Below the pieces are notes generated by a model, which was given only the letters and a program-made list of their open reading frames with translations, did no database searches and had not been told where the DNA came from. The position numbers were made by a program, and so were the translations under genes. Source: DATBSK01 sp964501785 (GTDB lineage Bacteria; Actinomycetota; Acidimicrobiia; IMCC26256; PALSA-555). From it: DNA of 64,000 nucleotides. The DNA lies in assembly GCA_964501785.1 (NCBI GenBank), contig CAZCUD010000004.1, positions 1 to 64,000 of the forward strand, written 5' to 3'. Positions 54,218 to 62,842 of the stretch are shown one piece after another; the first letter of the stretch is position 1, and each line of letters starts with the position of its first letter.

Positions 54218-54227
54218 CGGCGCTCGA

Positions 54228-54338
54228 TCAGGCGAAGAAGGCCCAGGCGAGCAGCGCGACGACCACGACGAGCGCGGCGCCGACGAGCACGTAGTCGCTC
54301 GTGCGCCGCGTCTGCTCACGGAACGGGTTGAAGCCCAC
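54228..54338 (-). CDS. Single-pass 36-residue membrane protein
   Basis: GTG 54338 encodes a short Arg-rich start (GFNPFREQTRRTSDY) and one helix VLVGAALVVVVALLAWAFFA before TGA. The ribosome site is weak. It lies 17 bp from the divergent enoyl-CoA hydratase start and immediately upstream of the zinc-ribbon gene, with which it forms a two-gene unit. The sequence pattern (NPFREQ followed by one helix) looks like a real actinobacterial small membrane protein. Confidence 0.6.
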   Translation of the reverse strand: MGFNPFREQTRRTSDYVLVGAALVVVVALLAWAFFA

Positions 54339-54355
54339 GGCGGTACCGTACCCAC

Positions 54356-55144
54356 GTGTCGGACCTGACCGTGGAGCGCGACGAAGCGGGCGTCGTCACG
54401 TTGACGCTCAACCGCCCGGAGAAGAAGAACGCCATCAGCCGGGCCATGTTCGAGGAGCTGATCGACGTCTTCGACGAGGTCGCGGCGTCGCGCGACGACC
54501 GAGTGCTGGTGATCACGGGTGCCGGTGACGCGTTCACGTCGGGCGCCGACCTGACCGCCGCCGATGCCGGCGCCGTGACCGAGGGTGCGGGTGCTGCGCT
54601 CCACTCCATGCGCGTCGTGGGCCGAGCCGCGCTCCGCTTGCACGATCTGCCGAAGCCGACGATCGCCGCGGTGAACGGTGCCGCGGTGGGCGCCGGCTGC
54701 AACCTGGCCCTCGGGTGCGATCTCATCATCGCCTCCGAGGACGCCCGGTTCTCGGAGATCTTCGCTCGCCGCGGCCTCAGCCTCGACTTCGGCGGCTCGT
54801 GGGTGCTGCCCCGGCTGATCGGGCTCCACAAGGCGAAGGAGCTCGCCTTCCTCGCCGACGTCGTGTCCGCGGAGGAGGCGGCCCGCCTGGGCATCGTGAA
54901 CCGCGTCGTGCCGGCTGCCGACTTCGAGCGGGTCGTCGACGATCTCGCCCATCGGGTCGCCGCGCAGCCGCCGATGCAGCTCTCGATCACCAAGAAGCTG
55001 CTCAACCAGTCGCTGTCGGTCTCGATGGCCGAGGCCCTCGAGTTCGAGGACGTCGCGCAGTCGCTCTCGTTCTCGTCGCGCGACACCGCGGAGGCGATGC
55101 TCGCGTTCGTCGAGAAGCGCGAGCCCCGTTTCACCGGCGAGTAG
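54356..55144 (+). CDS. Enoyl-CoA hydratase/isomerase family protein
   Basis: A 262-aa crotonase-fold enzyme. LTLNRPEKKNAISRAMFEEL, ITGAGDAFTSGADLTA, FGGSWVLPRLIGLHKAKELAFLADVVSAEEAARLGIVNRVV are family motifs; the oxyanion-hole GGSW/GADL segments are present. The Glu normally contributing acid catalysis (after the Gly-Leu region) is not obvious: FARRGLSLDFGGSWVLPRLIG has Asp in that area. Substrate and reaction (hydratase versus isomerase) cannot be fixed. Confidence 0.85.
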   Translation: MSDLTVERDEAGVVTLTLNRPEKKNAISRAMFEELIDVFDEVAASRDDRVLVITGAGDAFTSGADLTAADAGAVTEGAGAALHSMRVVGRAALRLHDLPKPTIAAVNGAAVGAGCNLALGCDLIIASEDARFSEIFARRGLSLDFGGSWVLPRLIGLHKAKELAFLADVVSAEEAARLGIVNRVVPAADFERVVDDLAHRVAAQPPMQLSITKKLLNQSLSVSMAEALEFEDVAQSLSFSSRDTAEAMLAFVEKREPRFTGE

Positions 55145-55163
55145 CGCCCTTCTTCCGCTCCGC

Positions 55164-56309
55164 TCATCGCGCCCAGATCGCGCCCTGCGCGCGGTCCACC
55201 CACCCGTTGCGATGCAGCTCCGAGATCGCGACCGCGGTGCGAGCGGCGTTCAGACGCGCCCGGCTGGCGAGCTGGTCGGGTGTCGCACAGTCGCCGCCCA
55301 GCGCGCGGAGCACCGCCGCCGCATCGGGGCTCGGGGCGGGCCGCGGTGGCGCCGCGATCTGGTGGCGTGCACCGGCATCGGACAGGCCGAGCGCCACGAG
55401 CACGTCGCCCCAGTCGACGACGGGGTGCGCACCGTCGGCGATGAGCGCGTTGGTGCCCGCGGCCGCTGCGTTGCGGCGCGCGCCAGGGACCGCCATCACG
55501 GTGCGTCCGTACTCGAGCGCGAACTGCGCGGTGATCCGGGCACCGCCCCCGATGGTCGCCTCGACCACGACGACGACGTCGGCGAGGGCGGCGATGATCC
55601 GGTTGCGCACCGGGAACAGCCCGGCTCGGGGGCCCACTCCGAAGCCCTGCTCGGTGACCACCACGCCGGCGCGCCGCACGCGCTCGGTGAGCGAACGGTG
55701 CTGCCTCGGGTAGACGACGTCGAGGCCCGTCGCGATCACGCCGACCGCGCCGCCGCCTGCCGCGAGCGTCCCTTCGTGCGCGGCGCCGTCGACGCCGATC
55801 GCCAGCCCACTGACGACCGTGACCCCCGCGCCGCCGAGCACGGCCCCGAGCTCGCGCGCGTCGGCCAGGCCGTGAGGGGTCGCGCCGCGCGTCCCGACCA
55901 CGGCGACGCGTGGCCGGGTGAGCACCTGGGGCGCGTCGCCCTCGCCGAGCAGCACAGCGGGGCGGCCGGGGAGCGCGTCGAGGATCGGGTACGCCGGATC
56001 GGACTCGGTCCACACGTGCGTCCTCCGGTGGGCGAGGCGGCGGCGCAGGCCGTCGGGATCGACCGACTCGCGCCACCGTCGGGCCAGCGCGGCGAGGTCC
56101 GCGCCCGCCCGCTCGAGGCCACGCCCGACGAGCGCGTCGCGGATCGCGCCGCCGCGTACCGCGGCGAGCGCCGAGCACGGGCTGCCGTGGTGGTCGACGA
56201 GGGCTCGGAGCCGCGCGGGCGTCATCTCCGGCAGGCACGCGAGCTGCGCGGCAGCGAGGGTCGGTCCGATCGCCTCGGCGTCCGTCGACGCTGGAGGGGT
56301 CGAGCTCAC
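55164..56309 (-). CDS. dprA: DNA processing protein DprA
   Basis: A 381-aa protein that loads RecA on incoming single-stranded DNA in transformation. The Rossmann-fold core shows RVAVVGTRGATPHG, VVSGLAIGVDGAAHEGTLAAGG, GPRAGLFPVRNRIIAALADVVVVVEATIGGGARITAQFALEYGRTVMAVPG. The C terminus (DAAAVLRALGG ... ISELHRNGWVDR) is the winged-helix domain. GTG 56309 overlaps the comM stop by GTGA. Confidence 0.93.
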   Translation of the reverse strand: MSSTPPASTDAEAIGPTLAAAQLACLPEMTPARLRALVDHHGSPCSALAAVRGGAIRDALVGRGLERAGADLAALARRWRESVDPDGLRRRLAHRRTHVWTESDPAYPILDALPGRPAVLLGEGDAPQVLTRPRVAVVGTRGATPHGLADARELGAVLGGAGVTVVSGLAIGVDGAAHEGTLAAGGGAVGVIATGLDVVYPRQHRSLTERVRRAGVVVTEQGFGVGPRAGLFPVRNRIIAALADVVVVVEATIGGGARITAQFALEYGRTVMAVPGARRNAAAAGTNALIADGAHPVVDWGDVLVALGLSDAGARHQIAAPPRPAPSPDAAAVLRALGGDCATPDQLASRARLNAARTAVAISELHRNGWVDRAQGAIWAR

Positions 56310-57799
56310 GGCACGTCCTCCCGGAGCAGCGCGGCCAGTGCGACGTGCTCGGCCTCGATCTCGGCTCGATCGTCGATGTCGGCCAGCGTGCGGGCGACGC
56401 GTCGGATGCGCGCTGCGCCGCGTCCGGTCAGCTGGCGTGCCTCGGCTTCGGCGATCCAGGTGTCGTACGCATCTCCGCGCAGCGGGAGCAGGCTCGCCAG
56501 GGCGCCGGCCGGCACATGCGCGTTGCGTCGCCAGCGCGTTCCTCGCAGTCGCGCCCGCTGACGCCGCACGGCGGCATCGACCCGAGCGCGGACGTCGCTC
56601 GACCGCTCGCCGCGCTCGTCGTGGGGCTCGGGAGCCTGGACCGCCAGGCGCAGGTCGAACCGGTCGAGGAGCGGCGCCGAGAGCCGACGCCGATACCGCG
56701 CTCGTTCGAGCTCGCCGCACGAGCATGACGGCGGACCGAGGCCGCAGGGGCACGGGTTGGTGCACGCGACGAGGAGGAAGTCGGCCGGGAAGCGGAGCGT
56801 GAGCGCCTGGCGGGCGATCCAGACGACGCGCTCCTCGAGAGGCTGGCGGAGCGCGTCGAGCGCGCGCGGCGCGAACTCGCCGAGCTCGTCGAGGAACAGG
56901 CAGCCGCGGTGCGCGAGCGTCACCTCGCCGGGGGACGGGCGCGCGCTGCCACCCCCGACGAGTGCCGCGACCGACGCGGTGTGGTGGGGCGATCGGAACG
57001 GCGGCACGCGCATCAGGCCGCGACCGCCGCGACCCGCGGCCGAGTGCACCTGGGTCACCTCGAGGGCCTCGTCGGGGGTGAGCGCGGGCATGACGGTCGC
57101 CAGTCGCCGGGCGAGCATGGTCTTGCCCGCTCCCGGCGGGCCCGCGAGCAGCAGGTGGTGCCCGCCGGCGGCGGCGGCTTCGACCGCCCGTCGGGCCCAC
57201 GCGAGCCCGCGCACCTCGCCGAGGTCGAGGGGCTCGTCCTCGTCGTCGTCGGGCGGTGCGGGGGCGGGCGGCGGGTCGGGCCACGGCTCCTCGCCCTTCA
57301 GGCACGCGCGCAGCTCCGGGAGGTTGCGGGCGCCGCGGACGTGGGCGCCGGGCACCAGGGCTGCCTCGGCGACGTCGGCGAGCGGCACGACCACCGTCGT
57401 GGTGCCGGCGCGCACCAGCGACGCGACGAGCGCGAGCGCGCCGGGGACCGATCGGATCGTGCCGTCCAGCCCGACCTCGCCGAGCACGGCCACGTCGTCG
57501 AGGGCCGCGGCGGGGAGCTCCTCCTGCGCGACGAGGACGCCGAGCGCGACCGCGACGTCGAGCCCGGCGCCGGTCTTGCGGACGCCGCTGGGTGCGAGGT
57601 TGACCGTGACCCGGTTGGGCGGCCAGTCGAACCCCGAGGACAGGACCGCGGCGCGCACGCGCTCGCGCGACTCGCGCACCGCGGCGTCGGGGAGTCCGAC
57701 GATGTTGTACGACGGCAGACCGATCGAGACGTGGACCTCGACGGTGACGACCTGACCGTCGACGCCGAAGAGCGTTGCGCTGCGGACCGAGGCGAGCAC
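56306..57799 (-). CDS. comM: ComM/YifB-family Mg chelatase-like ATPase
   Basis: A 497-aa helicase-like AAA+ protein of natural transformation. The N-terminal Lon-like half (SVRSATLFGVDGQVVTVEVHVSIGLPSYNIVGLPDAAVRES; VNLAPSGVRKTGAGLDVAVAL) precedes Walker A LAGPPGAGKTMLARRL, Walker B LFLDELGEFAP, and a Cys motif NPCPCGLGPPSCSCGE. GTG 57799 has GGAGG upstream. The comM-dprA pair makes DNA uptake or transformation plausible, but no ComEC-type genes are in the window. Confidence 0.93.
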   Translation of the reverse strand: MLASVRSATLFGVDGQVVTVEVHVSIGLPSYNIVGLPDAAVRESRERVRAAVLSSGFDWPPNRVTVNLAPSGVRKTGAGLDVAVALGVLVAQEELPAAALDDVAVLGEVGLDGTIRSVPGALALVASLVRAGTTTVVVPLADVAEAALVPGAHVRGARNLPELRACLKGEEPWPDPPPAPAPPDDDEDEPLDLGEVRGLAWARRAVEAAAAGGHHLLLAGPPGAGKTMLARRLATVMPALTPDEALEVTQVHSAAGRGGRGLMRVPPFRSPHHTASVAALVGGGSARPSPGEVTLAHRGCLFLDELGEFAPRALDALRQPLEERVVWIARQALTLRFPADFLLVACTNPCPCGLGPPSCSCGELERARYRRRLSAPLLDRFDLRLAVQAPEPHDERGERSSDVRARVDAAVRRQRARLRGTRWRRNAHVPAGALASLLPLRGDAYDTWIAEAEARQLTGRGAARIRRVARTLADIDDRAEIEAEHVALAALLREDVP

Positions 57800-57816
57800 G
57801 GAGACCTCCAGGCTGG

Positions 57817-57860
57817 GGCCCGCGTGAGCGGGCCGGCAGGCACGGGCCCGCGAGCGGGCC
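57817..57860. repeat. Two tandem hairpins in the comM leader
   Basis: Arms GGCCCGC and GCGGGCC occur twice: 57817-57834 around GTGA and 57845-57860 around GA. They lie 18 and 46 bases upstream of the comM start, within its leader on the minus strand, so they might affect comM translation or be a terminator for an upstream transcript. The rest of the 297-bp gap to 58,096 shows no gene. Confidence 0.65.
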
Positions 57861-58096
57861 GGATCGGAGGGCCGTGCACCGCGGCCTCGACGGTGACGTG
57901 GACGATGGCAGGGGGGTGAGACAGAGGCGGGCGGCGTCCCGCCCGATCGTCCGAGCGGTGGCGGCGTACGCGCATCCGCGAAGGCCGGGGCGGGGCATGT
58001 TGGCCGGCCCCCGAGGCCGCGCCTAGGGTGCCCGCAGACGGAGGTGTCGGTGGTGGCGGCCGTGGGGCCGGGCCCTGCCGACCGGGTGGAGGAACG

Positions 58097-59089
58097 ATGT
58101 CGGTGGATCGCGGCAGGGTGGTGCGTCGCAGGGTGCTGGTTCGCACCGCGCTCGTCGGGCTCGGCGCGGGAGCGCTCGTGGTCGCGGCGAGCGGAGGCTC
58201 GGCGATCGCCCAGGGCGAGTCGTCGCCCTTCGAGTTCACCGGCGAGCCCGCGACCTATGTGGTCCCCGCGGGTGTCTGCACGATCGAGGTCGACGCGGCC
58301 GGCGGTCAGGGCGGCGAGACCGGCGGCACGGGCGTGGCGCCGGGAGGCGACGGCGGCCGGATCATCGCCCACGTCCCGGTCACACCCGGCGCGACGCTGA
58401 CGGTGAACGTGGGTGGTTCGGGCGGCAACGTCGCCGACGGTGACGGCGGCGGCGCAGCCGGCGGCTACCCCGACGGCGGTCAGGGCGGCACGGGTCAGAT
58501 CTTCGACCCGGGCAGCGGCCAGAGCGGCGGCGGTGGCGGCGGTTCGTCGTCCGTGTCCGCCGACGGCGTCGTGCTCGTCGCCGCGGGCGGTGGCGGTGGC
58601 GCGGGCTCGTTCGGCGCACCCGACAGCGGCATCAGCGGTGGTGGTGCCGGCGGCGGCGGCAACGGCGAGAACGGTGGCGTCGCGCCCGGGTCGACGCAGG
58701 CGACCGGTGGTGGCGGCGGCTCGGCCGACGCGCCGGGCGCGGGCGGCGAGGGTGGTGGCCCGAGCGTGACCGTCGGCGACCCCGGCGAGGACGGCGATGC
58801 CAGCGGCGTCGGTCGCGGTGGTGCCGGCGGCGACGACGGCCTGAGCACCGCCAACGGCGGAGGTGGCGGTGGCGGCGGTGGCGGCTACCACGGCGCGGGT
58901 GGTGGCGGTGGTTCGTTCAACATCGGTGCCAGCACCGCAGCCGGTGGCGGCGGCGGTGGGAGCGGCGCGATCGCCGGCGCGACGATCCTCGGCGAGGACC
59001 CGGGATCGAACGACGGCGACGGCTCGGTGCTGATCACTCCGATCCTCAACACCTGCCCGATCGAGGCCGTCATCCGCTTCACCGGCTGA
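58097..59089 (+). CDS. Secreted glycine-rich protein
   Basis: The protein has 330 aa. An export signal (RRRVLVRTALVGLGAGALVVAAS with twin Arg, cleavage near AIAQ) precedes FEFTGEPATYVVPAGVCTIEVDAAGGQGG. About 200 residues are dominated by Gly runs with Ser, Asp and Ala; the end (DGSVLITPILNTCPIEAVIRFTG) returns to normal composition and carries a Cys that may pair with the one in GVCTIEV. This is the layout of glycine-rich surface/extracellular domains with a beta-rich frame and Gly-rich loops. GGAGGAAC precedes ATG 58097. Confidence 0.8.
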   Translation: MSVDRGRVVRRRVLVRTALVGLGAGALVVAASGGSAIAQGESSPFEFTGEPATYVVPAGVCTIEVDAAGGQGGETGGTGVAPGGDGGRIIAHVPVTPGATLTVNVGGSGGNVADGDGGGAAGGYPDGGQGGTGQIFDPGSGQSGGGGGGSSSVSADGVVLVAAGGGGGAGSFGAPDSGISGGGAGGGGNGENGGVAPGSTQATGGGGGSADAPGAGGEGGGPSVTVGDPGEDGDASGVGRGGAGGDDGLSTANGGGGGGGGGGYHGAGGGGGSFNIGASTAAGGGGGGSGAIAGATILGEDPGSNDGDGSVLITPILNTCPIEAVIRFTG

Positions 59090-59161
59090 TCCACGCGAGC
59101 CTCGTGCGCCGCAGGGCGCGCATCACTGTCACCACGCAGGGTGACGGGTACCCTCGTGTGC

Positions 59162-60082
59162 ATGCCGTGGCGTGTGGAGGGCTACGTCACGTCCCTCGGC
59201 AGCTATGCCCCGGGCACGAGACGGGCGTACGAGCACGACGTGCGCGAGTTCGTGACCTGGGCCGAGCGCGGGGGCTGTCGCGAGCCCGAGGCCGCTGACC
59301 GTCGGGTCCTCCGCCGGTACCTCGCGTACCTGACCACGCGCGGCTTCGCCCGCCGCTCGATCGCCCGCAAGGTCGCAGCCGTCCGCGGCTACCTGCGGTT
59401 CCTGCACCGCACCGGCGCGCTGTCCGCCGACCCGGGCCGGGCGCTGCGCACCCCACGCGGCGAGTCGCGCCTGCCCCGAGTGCCCGCCCAGGCCGACACC
59501 GCCGCCATGCTCGACGCCGCGGCCACCCGGGTTGCCGAGGCCGACCTCCCCGGCGAGGGTGACGACCCCGTCGCGGCGGCGTTGGCGCGCCGTGACCGTG
59601 CGATCCTCGAGCTCCTCTACGGCGCGGGCCTGCGGGTGAGCGAGTGCTGCGACATCCGGTGCGACGACGTCGACCTCGCCGCCGGGCTCGTCACCGTGCT
59701 CGGCAAGGGGTCGAAGGTGCGGCGGGTGCCGATCGGCGAGCCCGCTCGCGCCGCGATCGCCGACTGGCTCGAGCGCGGACGCCCGGTGCTCGCGACTCCC
59801 GACTCACCGCCCGACGCCGTGTTCCTCGCCCGTCGTGGCGGCCCGGTCTCGTCGCGCGAGGCCCACCGCGTCGTCGCGGCGCACCCGCTGCCCGACGGTC
59901 GCACCCTCCATCCGCACGTGCTGCGCCACGCGTACGCGACGCACCTGCTCGAGGGGGGCGCCGACCTGCGCGCGGTGCAGGAGCTGCTCGGCCACGCCGA
60001 CCTCGCGACGACGCAGGTCTACACGCACCTCACCCGCGACCGCCTCAAGGCGGTCTACGACGCGACGCATCCCCGTGCCTGA
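59162..60082 (+). CDS. Xer-type tyrosine recombinase
   Basis: A 306-aa recombinase. The N-terminal SAM-like domain (YVTSLGSYAPGTRRAYEHDVREFVTWA) and catalytic residues are visible: Arg in LYGAGLRVSECCDI, Lys in GKGSKVRRVPI, HPHVLRHAYATHL (His-x-x-Arg), LGHADLATTQVYTH with the last His and Tyr. It probably resolves chromosome dimers at dif; the location before whiG-like sigma and after dprA/comM is the usual xerC place in actinobacteria. ATG 59162 is chosen; GTG 59141 is possible. It overlaps the sigma gene by eight bases. Confidence 0.88.
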   Translation: MPWRVEGYVTSLGSYAPGTRRAYEHDVREFVTWAERGGCREPEAADRRVLRRYLAYLTTRGFARRSIARKVAAVRGYLRFLHRTGALSADPGRALRTPRGESRLPRVPAQADTAAMLDAAATRVAEADLPGEGDDPVAAALARRDRAILELLYGAGLRVSECCDIRCDDVDLAAGLVTVLGKGSKVRRVPIGEPARAAIADWLERGRPVLATPDSPPDAVFLARRGGPVSSREAHRVVAAHPLPDGRTLHPHVLRHAYATHLLEGGADLRAVQELLGHADLATTQVYTHLTRDRLKAVYDATHPRA

Positions 60083-60884
60083 CGACGAGATCGACCTCGA
60101 GGCCGCGGCTCGCGCGGAGGCGGCGGCGGCGGTCGCCGCGCTGTGGGACGAGTACAAGCGCGGCGAGACCCAGGAGGCACGCGAGCGGCTGATCCTCCAC
60201 TACTCGCCCCTGGTCAAGTTCGTGGCTGGCCGCGTCGCCGCCGGCCTCCCGCAGAACGTCGAGCAGGCCGACCTGGTGAGCTACGGGATCTTCGGGCTCA
60301 TCGACGCGATCGACAAGTTCGACCCCGAGCGCGGCTTCAAGTTTGAGACCTACGCGATCGCCCGGATCAAGGGTGCGATCATCGACGAGCTCCGATCCAT
60401 CGACTGGGTACCCCGGTCGGTGCGGGCCAAGGCCCGAGCGATCGAGCGGGCCTACTCGAAGCTCGAGAACGAGCTGAAGCGCAACCCCGACGACAGCGAG
60501 GTCGCCACCGAGCTCGGGGTCAGCACCACCGAGCTCGACCAGACGCTGTCGCAGATCTCGTTCACCGGGCTCGTCGCGCTCGACGAGCTGCTCGGTGGAG
60601 GCGCCGGCAACGGTGAGCGGTCGGGCTCGACGGTCGGCGACACGATCGCCGATCGCGCCAACGATCCGGTCGAGGCGTTCGAGGTCGACGAGATGAAGCA
60701 CCTGCTCGCCGACATGATCAACCGCATGGGCGATCGCGAGCGCCTCGTCCTCACGCTCTACTACTACGAGGGCCTCACGCTCGCGGAGATCGGTCAGGTC
60801 CTCGGCGTCACCGAGAGCCGGGTCTGCCAGATCCACACCAAGGCGATCCTCCAGCTCCGCTCGCGCCTCACCGAGCCGGCCTGA
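60075..60884 (+). CDS. Sigma-70 family factor, FliA/WhiG type
   Basis: A 269-aa group 3 sigma factor. Region 2: LVKFVAGRVAAGLPQNVEQADLVSYGIFGLIDAIDKFDPERGFKFETYAIARIKGAIIDELRSIDWVPRSVR, the hallmark of FliA/WhiG. Region 3 lies around SKLENELKRNPDDSEVATELGV; region 4 holds the HTH LTLAEIGQVLGVTESRVCQIHTKAILQLR. No flagellar genes are near, so a WhiG-like developmental or cell-envelope regulon is more likely than motility. GTG 60075 overlaps the recombinase end. Confidence 0.92.
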   Translation: MPDDEIDLEAAARAEAAAAVAALWDEYKRGETQEARERLILHYSPLVKFVAGRVAAGLPQNVEQADLVSYGIFGLIDAIDKFDPERGFKFETYAIARIKGAIIDELRSIDWVPRSVRAKARAIERAYSKLENELKRNPDDSEVATELGVSTTELDQTLSQISFTGLVALDELLGGGAGNGERSGSTVGDTIADRANDPVEAFEVDEMKHLLADMINRMGDRERLVLTLYYYEGLTLAEIGQVLGVTESRVCQIHTKAILQLRSRLTEPA

Positions 60885-61041
60885 TCCGCACCTCGGTCTG
60901 ACCGCGATCTCGTCGCGGTCTCCCGAGCCGGCCCGCGTCACGCACTCGGCCGATCACGGTCGTCACGACCGCTCTGGTTGACCCACCCGCGCCTGCTTCC
61001 TCGCGCCTTCCCCGGTCCGTCCGTGTGCCGGGAGATGGCCG

Positions 61042-62826
61042 ATGCGCCCGCTCCGAGCGCCGCGTGCCGCGCGCGTCGTCGCGGCCGCGACCATCGCGTT
61101 CGTCGCGACCTCGCTCGTCGATCCGCCTGCGGTCGCGCAACAGGTCGAGTGGGTCCCCCCGGTCGCTGGGAACGTCGTCCGGCCCTTCGCCGAGCCGATC
61201 GCGCAGTACGCCGCAGGGCACCGGGGCGTCGACTTCGCCGCGACCCCGGGTACGCCGGTGCGCGCTGCGAACGACGGGACGGTGTCCTTCGCCGGCTCCG
61301 TGGCGGGCGCGCTGCACGTGGTCGTCGCCCACGAGGGCGGGATCCGAACGTCCTACTCGTTCCTCGCCTCGATCGACGTGCGGGTCGGGCAGACCGTCAC
61401 CCGCGGCCAGGTCGTGGGGCGCGCCGGCGGATCGGGCGACGCGCACGGTCCCGGGATCCTCCACTTCGGCGTGCGCGTCGGCGATCGCTACGTCGACCCG
61501 ATGCTCCTGTTCCGACCCCGCGACCTCACCCGGATGGTCCGCCTGGTACCGCCCGACGAGCTGGAGGCCGCGGAGAGCCCCGACCGCGACGGTGAGGTCG
61601 CAGCGCTCGCTCGGATCGTGGAGGACGAGGAGGGCGACGACCACGACTGCTCGGGCGTGGTCGGTGAGGTCGCCGCGATGTTCGGCCTGGGCGACACGGT
61701 CGAGTCGGCGTGCGAGGCGCTGGAGGGGGCGATCGACGTGGCGTGGCGGGTGCTGCGCAGCGTCGGCGAGGAAGCGGCCGAGGTCGTCGACGCACTCGAG
61801 CAGGTCGTCACCGACGTCGTCGATCGGATGCGCGACACCGGCGAGTCGCTGGCCGCGGCCGCGGCGGCAGTCGCCGGTGACGTCGCTCAGCAGGTCGAGC
61901 GAGTCGTCGAGGCCGCGGTCGACTTCGCACGCGACGTCTACGAGCGCCTCACCTCGTGCCCGCAGCCGACGGCGAAGCGGCGCATCCGCGGCTCGGGCAA
62001 CGTCGCCTGGGCGATCGGAGGGTACGACTCGCAGCGCCGGACGCGGGCCGATGGCACGGTGAGCGCCAGCTTCCACTTCGGGGCGAGACGGCTGGGATAC
62101 CAGGCCGGGGAGGTCGAGTACGCCTCGTACTCGGCGACGACCGAGGCGTACGCGAAGCGCGCCACGCACCAGGACCTGAACGTGTCGGCCGCGAACCTCG
62201 CCGCGCAGCTGCGCGACTACGCGCGGGAGCACCCGCTCCAGCCGATCGACCTCGTCGGTCACTCACAGGGAGGTGTCGTCATCTACCTCTTCCTGGCCGA
62301 TCACTACGTCGGTCACGAGCACGAGTACCCGCGTGTCGAGAACGTCGTGACCTACGCATCGCCGCTCGAAGGCACCCCGCTCGCCGACGTGCAGCAGGGC
62401 GCGAGTGACACGCCGATCGAATCGCTCGCCGGTGAGCACGACTTCGATGCTCCTTCGCTGCGGCAGCTGCAAGAGAAGTCGAACCTCATCGAGCATCTCG
62501 CAGACGCGCGATACCCGCGCAACGTCCGCTACCTCTCGCTCGCCGGATCCGAGGATGCGGTCGTTCCGTCGACGAGCTCCGACCCACCGATGGGCACCAA
62601 GTACACGCTCCCCGTCGGTGCGACCGGGCTGCCCGACGACCACTCCGAGATCCTCCGGGACGACGACGCGCTCAGTGCGGCGCAAGCCCACCTCTCGGGA
62701 GGATCGCCCGTCGACAGCTGCGGTCCGCTCGTCGGAGCCCAGGGAGGGCTGGAGACCGCTCTCGCACGTGGCGCGACCGCGGTGCTCGATGCAGCCAAGG
62801 GTCCGGACGCGACGGTCCGGCAGTGA
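61042..62826 (+). CDS. Secreted fusion: degenerate M23 peptidase domain plus alpha/beta hydrolase
   Basis: The protein has 594 aa with a signal peptide (RVVAAATIAFVATSLVDPPAVAQ). Residues ~45-155 are a LytM/M23 domain: HRGVDFAATPGTPVRAANDGTVSFAG keeps the first zinc His-Asp, but the usual HLHFE reads ILHFG, losing the first His, so peptidase activity is doubtful. A ~110-residue helical linker follows. The C-terminal half is an alpha/beta hydrolase (PGAP1/lipase-like): LVGHSQGGVVIYLF carries the nucleophile Ser, and LAGSEDAVVPS and DDHSEIL supply likely Asp and His. It may anchor to peptidoglycan and act on a lipid or ester. Confidence 0.8.
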   Translation: MRPLRAPRAARVVAAATIAFVATSLVDPPAVAQQVEWVPPVAGNVVRPFAEPIAQYAAGHRGVDFAATPGTPVRAANDGTVSFAGSVAGALHVVVAHEGGIRTSYSFLASIDVRVGQTVTRGQVVGRAGGSGDAHGPGILHFGVRVGDRYVDPMLLFRPRDLTRMVRLVPPDELEAAESPDRDGEVAALARIVEDEEGDDHDCSGVVGEVAAMFGLGDTVESACEALEGAIDVAWRVLRSVGEEAAEVVDALEQVVTDVVDRMRDTGESLAAAAAAVAGDVAQQVERVVEAAVDFARDVYERLTSCPQPTAKRRIRGSGNVAWAIGGYDSQRRTRADGTVSASFHFGARRLGYQAGEVEYASYSATTEAYAKRATHQDLNVSAANLAAQLRDYAREHPLQPIDLVGHSQGGVVIYLFLADHYVGHEHEYPRVENVVTYASPLEGTPLADVQQGASDTPIESLAGEHDFDAPSLRQLQEKSNLIEHLADARYPRNVRYLSLAGSEDAVVPSTSSDPPMGTKYTLPVGATGLPDDHSEILRDDDALSAAQAHLSGGSPVDSCGPLVGAQGGLETALARGATAVLDAAKGPDATVRQ

Positions 62827-62842
62827 TCGAGGGAGGACGAGC

